Shown piece by piece: positions 34,716-51,120 of a DNA stretch of 64,000 nucleotides. This stretch comes from Reticulascus tulasneorum (Eukaryota; Ascomycota; Sordariomycetes; Glomerellales; Reticulascaceae). The stretch is taken from positions 1,984,001 to 2,048,000 of the forward strand of contig LSAX01000009.1 in assembly GCA_001557505.1 (NCBI GenBank). The letters are read 5' to 3'. Under the pieces are notes generated by a model. That model was not told where the DNA came from. It saw only the letters and a program-made list of their open reading frames with translations, and did no database searches. Each line of letters begins with the position of its first letter. Within the stretch, counting starts at the first letter, position 1. The translations under genes were made by a program, and so were the position numbers.

Positions 34716-36065
34716 ACAATAACAACGTAAAATTTTTCAACTCTATTTAGACAACATGCAAGGTTCGTCGGTCTGGGCAAGGTCAGCTCGCCGCTGCGCT
34801 GTGGCGTACGTGCACTCCCTGATGCTGGGTGTTCCCACGATGTGAGGCCCGATGAAGATGAAGAGCCGGCCCAGCGCTTTGGAGAAGGGGGGGTTTGCTT
34901 TTTTGGCATGACGATGCATTCAATAACGGCCAGCCAAAAAGGCTCATCAGCGGGCTTTTTATTTTATTTTATTTTTATTCTGGGGCGATATGCGCAGACC
35001 CCATGCCCACGGCTTCGTGATGTATCATGTCAGTTACCACCAGGATGGTAACGAGAGCTGTCATATTCTTGGCCCCCCGCCGACCGCGCGCGCACGCACA
35101 CGCAAAATGAGCATCTCGACTCTTTGTCACTGTCGGCCCACCAAATTCTGTGGGATGCCGCCGCTTCGCGACACAGACACCGTTGAAATATGGACCGGCG
35201 CCCATTTCGCTTGATACGCAAATGCCCTTTTCATCTTCCCCCTTCCCGGCCCCCATGCAGTCAGCCAGCTTCTGTCTTCGGACTGTTCGTTCTGTGTGTC
35301 TCATCAGGGAACCAGCTTTTCGTCGCTGAGGGTTCCAACAGGAAGCCCCAGCTAACCGGGAAAGGGGGCCACGGTCCGAGGACTGCTCAACCTTTGTTGG
35401 TTGATGCTACGCTACCCGCAGCCGGGCTGCTTCTCAACGAAACTGCCCTCAATGCGCAATGGCGTCCTCTCTCTCTCTCTGTCTGTCTCTCTCCATTCCA
35501 CCCCCCAAATTAGGATGCATCATGCGCAGTGGAAACTCTTACCAAAGAGCAGCGCAGCAGCGCAGGCTCGAATCTTCATCAACCGAGGAGGAGGGGCTGC
35601 GAACCTTCACGACTCGGAGAGCTGCAGGCTCTTCGGACGGCTGCATACGCGGTCGGATTGATCCCACTGCCCAACCACGGGCCAGAGAGCGCAAGAAACG
35701 CGACTCATGTCGTCTCATTTCAGGAGCCCAATCAGAGCGTTCCCGGTCTTTCCATATCAACAGCCATGATCGTCTCACCTCGCCTTTACCGCAAGTGCCT
35801 AGCACTCGCTCCACGCAGCGTGCATACTGTGTGCATGTATCGGAGGTTTAACAGCCAACCTCCCAGCGATAGTGGGTTCTGCTAAGACAAGTGTCCCGGG
35901 GCTGTCCTTGCTCTCAGCAGCGCCACTCAAACTTAACCTGAATGAGGGATCTAATTTGTTGCTCAAGCACATTTTGGCGTCTGGCGGCGATATGGCCGGC
36001 CAGATATCCCGTCAGATGAAAGGGCCCGTAAGCAAATTCCTTGACGGTGCCCGTTCAAGGACTTG

Positions 36066-36728
36066 ATGGCTACTTGCCGTCATCGTATCCTGTTTGTTCC
36101 TCGTTGCGGCACCAAATCCATTCTCCACAAGCCGAGCACTCTATATAAGCTTTCTTCGTTGTTGGTTTCAAACACACTGCCACTATACGTGGCTGTTGGG
36201 CCGCCCTCATGCATTGGTCTTTGCTCAGGTGGTTTCCCAATCCTGCCCGGGCCCCAAACCCATCCTACCCTGGCATCACATCGCCGTTCCTCAATGTTGG
36301 AATATCCGAACACTAGGGGCGGCGTCCTTCCTCGGACTTACTACTCCTTATTAGTCACAGCTAGCTCCATAGTTAACGACACCTGCTATACTGGTGTTGC
36401 ACACGCCAGGTACGAAACGACCTTACTCGTGAGCAAACTGATAAATAAAACCGCGTTCATGACATATCATCCCTCGGCAATCCAACGCCGAATCCAGCCA
36501 GAAAATGCAAACAGGCTCCTACAGGAAGCAAACTACATACGAACTTGGCTACGACAAACAGCCACGTTCACACCCTCAAGATCCACCCCGCAATCAATAA
36601 CATTCCCTCCCCCCCTTTCTTCTCGAGCAATAGAGGTTACACGGGGGTTGGTGGCACAACAGCTGGCAGGCAGTCCTCATAGACGCCACGCCAATCCCCT
36701 TTTGAATCACCATGCATACGATGGCTGA
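36066..36728 (+). other. Orphan open reading frame of about 220 codons, doubtful
   Basis: An ATG at 36066 opens a continuous frame to 36728. It is the longest intron-free frame in the gene-poor interval. The translation is rich in Ser, Thr, Leu, Pro and Arg, has no signal peptide, domain or repeat that I recognise, and partly overlaps open frames on the other strand. It could be chance or a lineage-specific gene. Confidence 0.2.
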
Positions 36729-37854
36729 CAGGCAAGCTCTCACCTTCTGTCTTCCTTCTGCTGTAGCTTCTCACACTCATGGATCCGATAGTCGTCTTGG
36801 GTACAGTGGATCGACCGGCCTGGCGACCTGTCATGAGCCATTCTCAGTGTAGTATAGACCCGCCAGCATGTGTATGAAGAATAAACAGACGAGCAGGCCA
36901 GATCCTTGCTAGACTCATGGATGCCCGGGCTGCGCTGCGGCGTCTTACGTCTCCCATAATCTTCACAGCCGGGAAAAAATTTGGCTCGAGCGAGACCCGA
37001 CAATATGGGCTCTCATCCCAGGTGGGTTGGAAAGTAATCGTCGTTTCAAGCCAGCTTATGCAATAGTATTCTCGGAGTTCTCCATCCTCTGCAAGCCCCT
37101 GATGCAAGAAGTCGGGCCCTGGGGAATATATTGAACCCTGATTTCTTAAAACGCCTGCTATTCCTGCAGTTCGCCCAATCAAACGACCAGCGTTGATGCC
37201 AGGATTCAAATTGCAGACCAACCGACAGGCAGAGACACTATATCCACCTCGTCGGGCGAGGCAGAGCTCTCACCTTGATCACACCGGCGAGGAGCGATGA
37301 AAGACTTCCTGCCCTCCCTCTAGTCAGCTATACTAGGCATTAGCTCCCTTGGACAGTATCCGCATGTGATGGAAAGAAGAGGGTGTAGAAGACTGAAAGT
37401 GCATATTACGTGGCAGGCTCCGACGGTAGACTGAATCGCCGTCCTCCGTAATCTCCTAGACCACTTCGACAGTCTGTCTGATACGAGCTTAGGAAGTAAC
37501 GGCCATAGCGGAAACCTATTGCCGCTTCTAGCCTTGTCCAGCTGATGTTCCACCTACCCTTGGCGGTGGTTGCTTTCTTCCCTAGCATCACGACGTACCA
37601 GAACGCTTGTTGATTCCCGTCTTATGTTGCACAACTCTATCAGGCTCAGGATCAGACGCTCAGAGTTCAAATGCCAAGCCGGCAGATGGACGAATGGGTT
37701 AAGACAGCGCTTTGGGCCAAATTCTGCTCTACATCCTAATTTAGTAAATGCAAAATGTATTGCAGTGCTCCCCCAACCCCGTGCAAGACACGAAATAAAA
37801 CCTTTTCCTAGCACTTCCCGTGGTAGATACAGATGAGCAGCAGCCCTTCCCACT

Positions 37855-43429
<5,575 letters not shown>

Positions 43430-44631
43430 GGTGGTGTCTGTCTACCGATCCCCAATTCCGCCAGTCATCTCAGGGAAAGACGTGCCGAGCTTTTCGAGAT
43501 GTCAATGATGAACAGGAAGCTAATAGTGGTAGGGTTCGATAGGGGAATGCCGATTATCGATTCGGCGCCTCTCAATCTGTCTCGCGACGGCTCTCGGGAA
43601 TCAACGTATTGGTGGAAGCGGGTGGAAGCCAAAATTGTTTATTCACGAGCAGTAGGATTTTGTTACTGTCGTAATAGGCCACGCGCAGGTGGGGCAAAAG
43701 GGTTCAAACTCCATTTCAAATCCGACGCCCCCTCAACAAACGGGTATTCAGGAGCTCTCAGCAGGGGGGTGGGGGCTATGACGACCTGCATTGGAAGCCT
43801 GTGCTGCTTAAGTAAGTAATAGCCTACCTTAGGTAGCTTACTATGGTATGCAGAATAATTCTAGCTGGAATCCTTGGCGACTTCGCTCCAAATGGCTGTG
43901 TGGTTTGGAGGCATCGTCAAAGTCCCAACACACTTGGGATTTCGGCCTGCCGATGCTGCCATATCTTTTGACTACCTGACTGCCTATTCAACATGCATGC
44001 CCACCAAAGTACCTTATTAGGTTCTCGGAGCTGTGATGAGTTGAGCACAAACACTCGAGTTCTGCAGGACGCTAGACCCAATCGCCCAGGAGGAGGCTCT
44101 TTAGTGACGGCGCGGAACAGCACGGCGTCGAGGTATTTCGCCAGGTATGACCCAGAGATATGCGAACTTAATGAAACCTCATCGCACGTCTTGACTCTCT
44201 ATCACCTTTACTCTTTTCAGGATGAAAAGTCCGAAACTCTTGTTTCTCGAGTTTTCTCTCGGGTGCCAAATATGGTAGATCATTAGAGCTGGCCAAATTA
44301 CGCGTTCAATCACTTCTGAAGACCTTCGCATCAACATTCCAAATTGAACTCGGCTGCTGTCTCTCTGGAGCTGCTGCTGGGACGGGGTTGGATTAAACTC
44401 ATTCATGGCCTGTAGTGAAGCTCAGATCATTACTCATGGTGGTATATCCCAAGTACATATGCCCTCGTGATGTCCAGTTACCTCTTACAAAGCGCTGTCT
44501 TATCCAAGTGCACCTCTCTAAGATTCAAGCTAGAAATCTTGTCCCGCCATCTTTTCACCAGCTCCTAGAATGCTCAGAATATCTAGTCTAATAACCAACC
44601 GGCTTGAATGACGTCCCTGTGGCCTCGCAAT
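43430..44631. other. Intergenic region upstream of YCF1
   Basis: 1.2 kb between the YCF1 start and the 3' end of the sedolisin gene. It contains a near-palindrome CTACCTTAGGTAG at 43824 and no supported gene; short frames on both strands look random. Confidence 0.55.
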
Positions 44632-46542
44632 CTATGGCCGAACCTTTCCAACGGCAAGCTTTCTCATCTCCTCAAAGTTCGGCATCCCTAGACCCGTGAC
44701 AGGATCCCAACCTAGAATCCTCAGTTAGCAACAGCCCCGACTCCATAGCACGAGACTTGATTTACCTTTGGTGGCGTTCCAGGTAGCCCATGGTATAACT
44801 CCCGCCCCTTTGACTGGCCTTCCAGACTGCAAATCAATACCGGCACAACCCTGCGCTGAACCACCAGTAACATCAATCAACGCCTTGAGCCCGCGGCCAT
44901 ATAACCAGGGGTTGATGAAGCCCATCGTCGGCAGCCCGGCTCTTAATCTCGCATCATTAAGCAACCCCAGAATGCCGCCTATCAACGGTGCGGCCGCCGA
45001 CGTGCCCCCCGTGTAGCCCGTCGCTCCAGCGTTGATGAACTGGTATGCTGGGCTTAGGCTGTGGGCCGAGATGTCGGGGAAACCGCGGCCGGAGAAGTTG
45101 GCGTACGGCTGGTAGTACGCTTTTGTCTCCTTTGAGATGGAGTTTGCCAGGTAGTCTGAAATGGCCGCCTTCTGATACCACGGCTGGACAAAGTAGTTGC
45201 TGAATCCGCCGGAGCTGGCGACCCAGGCGACTTCGGGCTCGTAGGCTTGCGTACCGCCGACGGTGGTGATGTACGGACACGTTCCCGGAAACTGAGGTGT
45301 GAACTCGGCTCTGTTGCTGCCATCATTGGCGCGGCACGGCGCTCCAACTCCAGAATCGCCGCTGGATTCCAGGATCGTAACGCCGCGGAGTCCCATGAGA
45401 CCAATTAGGTTGCAGACACGGATTGCATACTCCCGAGGAACAGTCTAAACCATGAGGTCAGCGATGGTTGGCTTGTAGTGTGACAGAGTTTGGTGACTTA
45501 CCTGCTCATCATCACCATAGGAATGGGAGATGACCTGTGGAATCTCCTCATTTTCTTTTGTGAGGAGGAAATGGTAGTACTCAAGATATGGCTCATTGGT
45601 GTTGGCCTCCTCGTTGGGGATTCGCAGGTTCGGAACGAAGGGTGGGCGTCCCCCAGTGATGAACTGCGTCAACGGCAAGGTTTTCATCGCGGCAGACATA
45701 AACTGTGCATCAAGGTTGGCCTCTCCAATATCGCCCCTCGGGTCTTGGTGGTCTTCTCCGCCGTTGATGGTCACTGTCGTGAAGTTGACCAGCGGTAAGC
45801 TGAACGTCTTCAAATATTGGGTCAGATCCGCCTGTCGCGCCGACTGGTTCAAGAAACTCCCGAAGCCTACACGGCTCCCAGATGCTGGATCCGGTGTGTA
45901 GTTGGCGTAATTGTAGAGGCTAGCCATACAAGGCGGCGTGATAAGGCGCGCACAGTTTGTCACGGTTTGTCTTGAGTCGAGAAGCTCGGCAGGTGGTGCT
46001 TCGACAATTGGGGCTTGGGCTTTGGTCTTGCCGAAGTATGTCGTTGGAGTAACGAGTTCAACATGTTCAAGCAGGACATCCGGAAGTGAGTATTCCATAG
46101 TACGCAACTTGCTCGTCCCTAAAACGTCGTAGTACGCGAAAGACGACTCCAATAACGTATTTGCCGTCCCAACTGTCGTGGCGAAGTTGATAAACGGGCC
46201 TTCTTGGTCCACATCTGTGATGCCTGCTTTCTCCAACCACGCCTTGACAACTGCGGCAGAGTCTTCCGAGGGCTTGAATATCCTATTGACCTCTGCCGCA
46301 GTCATGTAATTCCCATAGCTCGGGCTCGACGGATCCGAAACCGCCTTGAGCGTCGGCTCAAGCAGCTCAATGTTCTGCAACTTCAGGGCAACTTGGAGGG
46401 AAATTACCTGGTCATCTCCCGGAAGGCCCATCATCTGGATCGACGCAGGTAAAGCCGGAGCCCTGGACATCAGGGCCGCGCGAGCAAGACTGAACAAAGT
46501 GGCCGCGAGGCATCCCACTTGGATGCTTCGTAAAGGTGCCAT
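44632..46542 (-). CDS. Secreted S53 (sedolisin) serine-carboxyl peptidase
   Basis: Three exons (46542-45502, 45444-44766, 44711-44632) encode 599 residues; introns are 57 and 54 bp. Residues 1-22 form a signal peptide. A pro-domain (about 30-185, with PSSPSYGNYMTAAEVNRIFKP typical of pro-kumamolisin) ends before the catalytic domain. The catalytic set is complete: E274 and D278 (GEANLDAQF), oxyanion D377 (SSGDSGV) and nucleophile S496 (GGTSAAAP). The C-terminal calcium site (IDVTGGS ... GWDPVTGLGMPNF) is only complete after the last 80-bp exon is added, which supports that exon. Such enzymes are active at acidic pH as tripeptidyl- or endopeptidases and serve extracellular protein digestion in saprotrophs and pathogens. 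N-glycosylation sites (NQS, NFT, NFS) are visible. Confidence 0.95.
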
Positions 46543-47954
46543 GGCTGTTGAAATGTTGACAGTGACCAGATGCTCTGGAGAGATCGGAGGTCTGAAAAGA
46601 CGAAGATAAATAGGAAGCAGAGAAAAATAAGAAGATCAACCTGGCAGGACGCGACGAGAGATGCGGGTCACTAGAGGGAATTGAAAGACATGGAGGCGCG
46701 GAGGTCAGGAATGAGTTTGGATCACCGACTCGGCCTCTTCTCGTACACTCATCCTCCTGCTGTTGCAGCTAACTGGGCACCTGCCTCTCTTATATGAATG
46801 TCGAGTGTCATTCCCGCTATGCTCAAGGTATTATTTCATATAATAGATACTCACCGTGATTTGTGGTCCTCGGGCGCGGTTCCATATGTGAGAGAGACAG
46901 TGGTCCCAATTTACACTCTAGGGATGATATGCAGGAACATCTACCTCCTTTTGGATATCCATGCCGCAGGGTATATTCCCGCCCTTGCCATAACCCGGCA
47001 CGTGCCAGTTCGAATAGAGGTCTCAGCCACAAGTGGATAGCTTCTGGAGCCGGTCGTCATGTTCTCGTGGGCACTCATACTGTCGCTTAACGGGATTGTT
47101 GTGTTCGGCATCCATTCACTGCAAGGATATGACGATTGGTGTGGAAACACCAAAATTAGTTCTGATATCGTGTAGGTTGTCTGCCATGCCTGTCGGCTCA
47201 ACCACACCCCAAGAGCCGAGCTCCCGTCCTCCATGAAAGCTTGACCTAGCAGCCGTCCAGAGTAACGCCAAGTTTAGGCTGGAAGAGGCAGCTACTTTGA
47301 TAGCCATTGCATTAGCGCCATCTCCGATCAATCAATCCGGGACGCCTTTAAATAGTCCCCTCGGATCATCTGCCGACACGGTTACACGTGTTGGCGCTAT
47401 TTGCCGGAGTATTGTGCTGTATGACTTAAAAGAGCTAAAGAGCGTTGACCACAGCTTGCGGGACGGTGATGCATGAACGTTGAGAGCGGCATTGTTAGTC
47501 GGCGGCCCTCTTCCTCGCCGCTCCCAATCCTACTGTGGGGGCTGAGCAACAGATCTTCAATTGGCAATAGGATGCACATATAGACTTGCAATTGATTTGC
47601 TTGTGTGCCGTGGCTAGTATACCATGTGATCGCCACCATGAGCTTCCTTCTTAACATATCCGATAATTCCTCTCCATTCCAATAAAGCGATCTCGCCTCA
47701 TTATTTCTCAGCCAGTCCAGAGGCATTTCCGTCAACTAAATGAGTGGCATTCTCGACTCATAGACAAGCAGCCCAGCGGCAACATCGAACCTACCAGTGT
47801 TCTCCATCGATCAACGATTTTTGAACAGCTGTGTCAATCAGACCAAGCTTTTCCCACAAGCCGAAAACTCCGCAATCATCTGCCTTTAAATCCCAAACTC
47901 CAAGTGATGGTTCACTACTGTTTGACCAGTTTGAACCTGAATTACAAATCTAGC
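46543..47954. other. Intergenic region, sedolisin gene promoter side
   Basis: 1.4 kb between the sedolisin start and the 3' end of the small secreted protein gene. Two CACGTG boxes (about 46999 and 47386) are present. A minus-strand frame at 47397-47735 has no recognisable domain. Confidence 0.5.
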
Positions 47955-48628
47955 TCAAATCACCAATCCATTGAGCGCATGCGATATAGTTCCTGTAGTG
48001 ACAGTGCTCATGGTGTTGCCCGAAACTGGAACCATGGCATGATCCGACGGAATGTTGAGCTGAACAAAGGCGTGGGGGTAGTTGAACGGGTCCTTGAAGA
48101 AACTGTTTCGATTATTAGCCATGTGCTCAAGAAAAGCCAAGCAAGGCCGTAACTTACACCTTGTCCTCGTAATGGTGACTCATTTGGATAGAGAAGTTCT
48201 GCGCCGAGGCAAACCTCTCTATCCAGAACTGGAATAGATTCATTGGCTCCCCTGGCCCTTCCCTGGCACAAACTACAAAGCCTGGGCTGAAGTTGTTTCT
48301 TGGACCTCGCTCGGTTGTGACACCATCCCAATCCCAACTTTGTTCGCAGAAGGCTTCGTTGACCACTTGTGATGCCTCTGAGTTGGGATCATAAAAGTTG
48401 ACTTCACGCTCATGTTAGTTGGCCGTACACCTAAGAAGGTAGAACTGCAGTCGACTCACAGCTCATAGTACACCTGTACAGCTCATCGGTTGCCCCTCTC
48501 TTACAGTTGATTCTGAGGTCATTGATAATGAAATTCAAGAATGGATATTTCGACGAAGTTCTTGGTGTGTGTAGCTTCGGCAAAGCCATCACCAGAGGAA
48601 CAAGAGCTAGTACGTGAAAGAAATGCAT
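47955..48628 (-). CDS. Small secreted four-cysteine protein, effector-like
   Basis: Three exons (48628-48460, 48401-48158, 48102-47955) encode 186 residues; introns of 58 and 55 bp have good donors (GTGAGT, GTAAGT) and keep frame. The N terminus MHFFHVLALVPLVMALPKLH is a clear signal peptide. The mature part has four cysteines (INCKRG, LYRCTM, EAFCEQ, FVVCAR), enough for two disulfides, one glycosylation site (NFS), alternating hydrophobic strands (FNFYD, FSPGFVVC, FAHAFVQL-like segments) and no membrane anchor. Size, cysteines and secretion match candidate fungal effectors or other extracellular small proteins. I do not recognise a family; an AA1-like beta-sandwich is a speculative alternative. 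It lies just upstream of the sedolisin gene, same strand. Confidence 0.8.
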
Positions 48629-50532
48629 CTTCAGTTCCAGTTTCGGTGTGTAAGGTAGCAATATGGCACGGAAACGCTAGATGTGGGATTGTCTGTTGTG
48701 TAGTAGAAGAGAGAGAAGAAGTCAGAATGCTGAAGAAGATACCCTGTGAACTCTTGAGGGCAGGATGCCCATGCTGTATATATAGCCATTTCGAACTTGT
48801 TGACATCGGACCTTCGCAGGAGAACTTGTACCTACAAAAGTGCCCAGGATCTCCGGCCACAATGAACTCGTGCAGACAACGCGTAATGCTATGCGAGAAG
48901 CCGAAGAGATGGCTGTGAGCGCAAACTGTGCATACCCGTCTTTGGCATCTGTGGTGGTCCTCAAACTTGTCGTCCGCCAAGCGCTCCATGCTAATGGGTG
49001 ATACACTTTAGTCCATGAGGGGAAGCCAAATAAACGCACAAGGTCGTTCCCGCCACACAGAGAAACGCCTTCAAGGGTTCCTGCTGACATGTGGCACTGG
49101 CCTGTCCGCAGAATGCTAGTCGCACCGAAAGGTGGCGCCCGATGAGGCTGGGCCGAGCATTCCTGGTGGTTCTCAACCTCGAAAACTCACGAGACGGACC
49201 TGGGATTGCCGCATTGGGGTATAATTTTTTAATCATGGACCCAGGCCAAACCCACCTGCTTCGAAGTGTCTGGCAAGTTTGAGATGAGCTGCCGGAGGCA
49301 AACATCGTTCACTTTGCTTGATTCAGCGGCAGTGAAGGGATGAACTCAGAGACGATGCATCCCTTGGTCCAGCCATCCCCAACCGAGTTGTCAATCTTGG
49401 CCGTATGTTATAGGTTGTCCAACTAAACTCGTAGCACCTAAAGAGAGATGGCTGGCGTTGATTGGCCATTGCAAACGAATGTTGCCTTTTCTTGCAAATA
49501 TCGAGAGATGGATCCAAGACAAATGCTCTCGCTTCCCTAGCTTTGGCCAAAGTGGCGCGATGACGACAACTGTGCCAAATACCGAAATAACCCGACTGAG
49601 CACAGGGAGGAGTTTCTCGCACTCTGGTACGGCAAGCTGCCTCTAGGTTTCCCGTGGAACCAGCTCTAGCAAGCGGCGGTGACGGCGGCCCTGCCATCTT
49701 TGTTTGCTAGAAAGTTTCTCCTCGTTCCTGAGCCAGCCAGAGCAAAGCCCTGCCCCCCAATGACAGATATTTCCACTATGCCGGGACGCATCATGCGGAA
49801 TGATCGCTGCAGCCAGCCATCCGCGATAACGCCCTCTTTCGTTAGAGCACGAGAGACCCAAATTTGTACCTACAGCTCGGGAGCCGAACATCGGAGAGGA
49901 AGTGTATGGTGCAGATGCGTATCCTTGAAGATCTTGGCTCGGCTGTAACCTTTGAATGGCTTCGGTGATCGGCAGCGGCATATGCAAGTTGTTTCTGTCA
50001 TGGCTATAAACAGGGCGAGTTTGACTCAGTATCAAGAAGTGTCGGCCGGACCAAGCTGTTCGAAGACACCGCCCAATTGGCGGTGTTTGGTGGCTGCTGG
50101 AATCAAGAGAAAAGTGTTGCATTCATGAGAGCTGCACCAAGAGCACAAGCTACGGTTGAATGGCCAAATGTTCAAGTTGCACAGCAGTAGCACGATGTGT
50201 ATGTGTCGATAGGGTCTCCTGGGAAGGCGGTCGCCCAGCCTATGGTCCTTGCCTTCGCCGAAGCCGGCTCGAGGAGATCAAATACGGTAGGCTTGCTCCA
50301 AGCGATGCACCGGTCTTACAGCCTGGAACCTTACACTGCAGCAGATCCCATCGGCACGTCCTGTCGATGGGTAGAGTCCGCCAGGGCACGAACATGGAGA
50401 CGATTAATGTCATCCTTTAGGAGTACCTACCACAGAGGTATGAGGTTGAGGAGGCCGAGACTATGATCACATGGTTTCCACAACACTTGTGAACCTCGAT
50501 ATTCTACCAGGATGTAATACGTCTTGCCAACC
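48629..50532. other. Intergenic region between the secreted protein and GNAT genes
   Basis: 1.9 kb with no supported gene. Frames on both strands overlap without domain-like patterns. A regulatory region for the secreted protein is expected just above 48628; no specific site could be assigned. Confidence 0.5.
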
Positions 50533-51120
50533 CTAGGCTTGATCCGTAGCCTGAGATGAGCACTTGATCCATTCGGCTCTCGTGATGGCATACTCCACCT
50601 CTCCTTCTTCGGTACCCGGGATGGGATCTTCAAACGGCACATGGAAAGTTCGAATGTGACGGAGCCCGCAGGCAGACATAGTTGCACGGGAAGCCACGTT
50701 GACGGCCATAGTCTCGCCAAAAACCCGTATCAAACCAAGGTCCTGGAAGCCATGCCTGACGAGTTCCCGACCACCTTCCTTAGCTAGGCCTTGCTTCCAG
50801 TAGCGAGGCAATAACCTATATCCGAGTTCAGCTAGTCCGGCCTCCGGGTCCTGACCCGTCCGTATTGCCGGGCTGAGCGACCACCATCCGACAAAGTCTT
50901 GGCCCAGGAAGCCAGCCCAGTACCCGAGGCCCGGTACGGGCTTGGCGGCGGCGAGCCGGCGCTGGTGATCTTCATTGGCATCGCAACGACTGAGTGGATG
51001 GCCGCTCTCAACATATCGCATCACGTTGGGGTCCGAGTCTAATTCGATGATGTAATTGGCGTGCTGATGTGAGAGCGGCACAAGCCTCAGCCTCGACGTC
51101 TGCAACGGCGTCTGGGCCAT
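50533..51120 (-). CDS. GNAT-family N-acetyltransferase (RimJ/RimL type)
   Basis: A single exon encodes 195 residues. It starts with the family pattern TPLQTSRLRLVPLSHQHANYI and contains GYWAGFLGQDFVGWWSL (strand beta4), AELGYRLLPRYWKQGLAKEGGRELVRHGF (acetyl-CoA binding segment, a relaxed Q/RxxGxG/A pattern at QGLAKEG) and VNVASRATMSACGLRHI (the N-x-xSR-x-x-x-x-xGL block common to RimJ/RimL-like enzymes). The substrate cannot be predicted: proteins, antibiotics and small amines are all used in this family. The gene has no intron and stands alone, which could hint at bacterial origin, but fungal members are common. Confidence 0.88.
   Translation of the reverse strand: MAQTPLQTSRLRLVPLSHQHANYIIELDSDPNVMRYVESGHPLSRCDANEDHQRRLAAAKPVPGLGYWAGFLGQDFVGWWSLSPAIRTGQDPEAGLAELGYRLLPRYWKQGLAKEGGRELVRHGFQDLGLIRVFGETMAVNVASRATMSACGLRHIRTFHVPFEDPIPGTEEGEVEYAITRAEWIKCSSQATDQA

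Larger units (their letters stand above)
25784..37854. other. 12-kb gene-poor interval
   Basis: Between the DUF2841 start and the 3' end of YCF1 no gene can be supported. Open frames are short, mostly lack homology-like blocks, use non-ATG starts or overlap on opposite strands. The interval carries C11 (28591) and C25 (31307) tracts, a GGGTT quadruplex-type run (31407), ATGTATG/CATACAT microsatellites (27494, 28048, about 34235), TTGTTTGC/GCAAGCAA repeats (31788-31890), a purine tract (31913), TTTTA repeats (34693, 34956) and the 36.0-36.7 kb open frame listed separately. It could be a long regulatory or leader region, contain non-coding RNA, or be a decayed insertion. Confidence 0.5.

Noticed and set aside
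37655..37735. tRNA-like stretch (GAATGGGTTAAGACAGCG)
   Set aside because: It resembles a tRNA D-arm, but no anticodon stem or GGTTCRANNCC T-arm follows at the right distance.
19783..37854. Transposon or retroelement remnants
   Set aside because: No reverse transcriptase, transposase or integrase motifs in any frame and no long terminal repeats noticed; a strongly mutated relic cannot be excluded without a search.
46941..47234. Minus-strand frame near the sedolisin promoter
   Set aside because: No domain, no splice support and composition like its surroundings.
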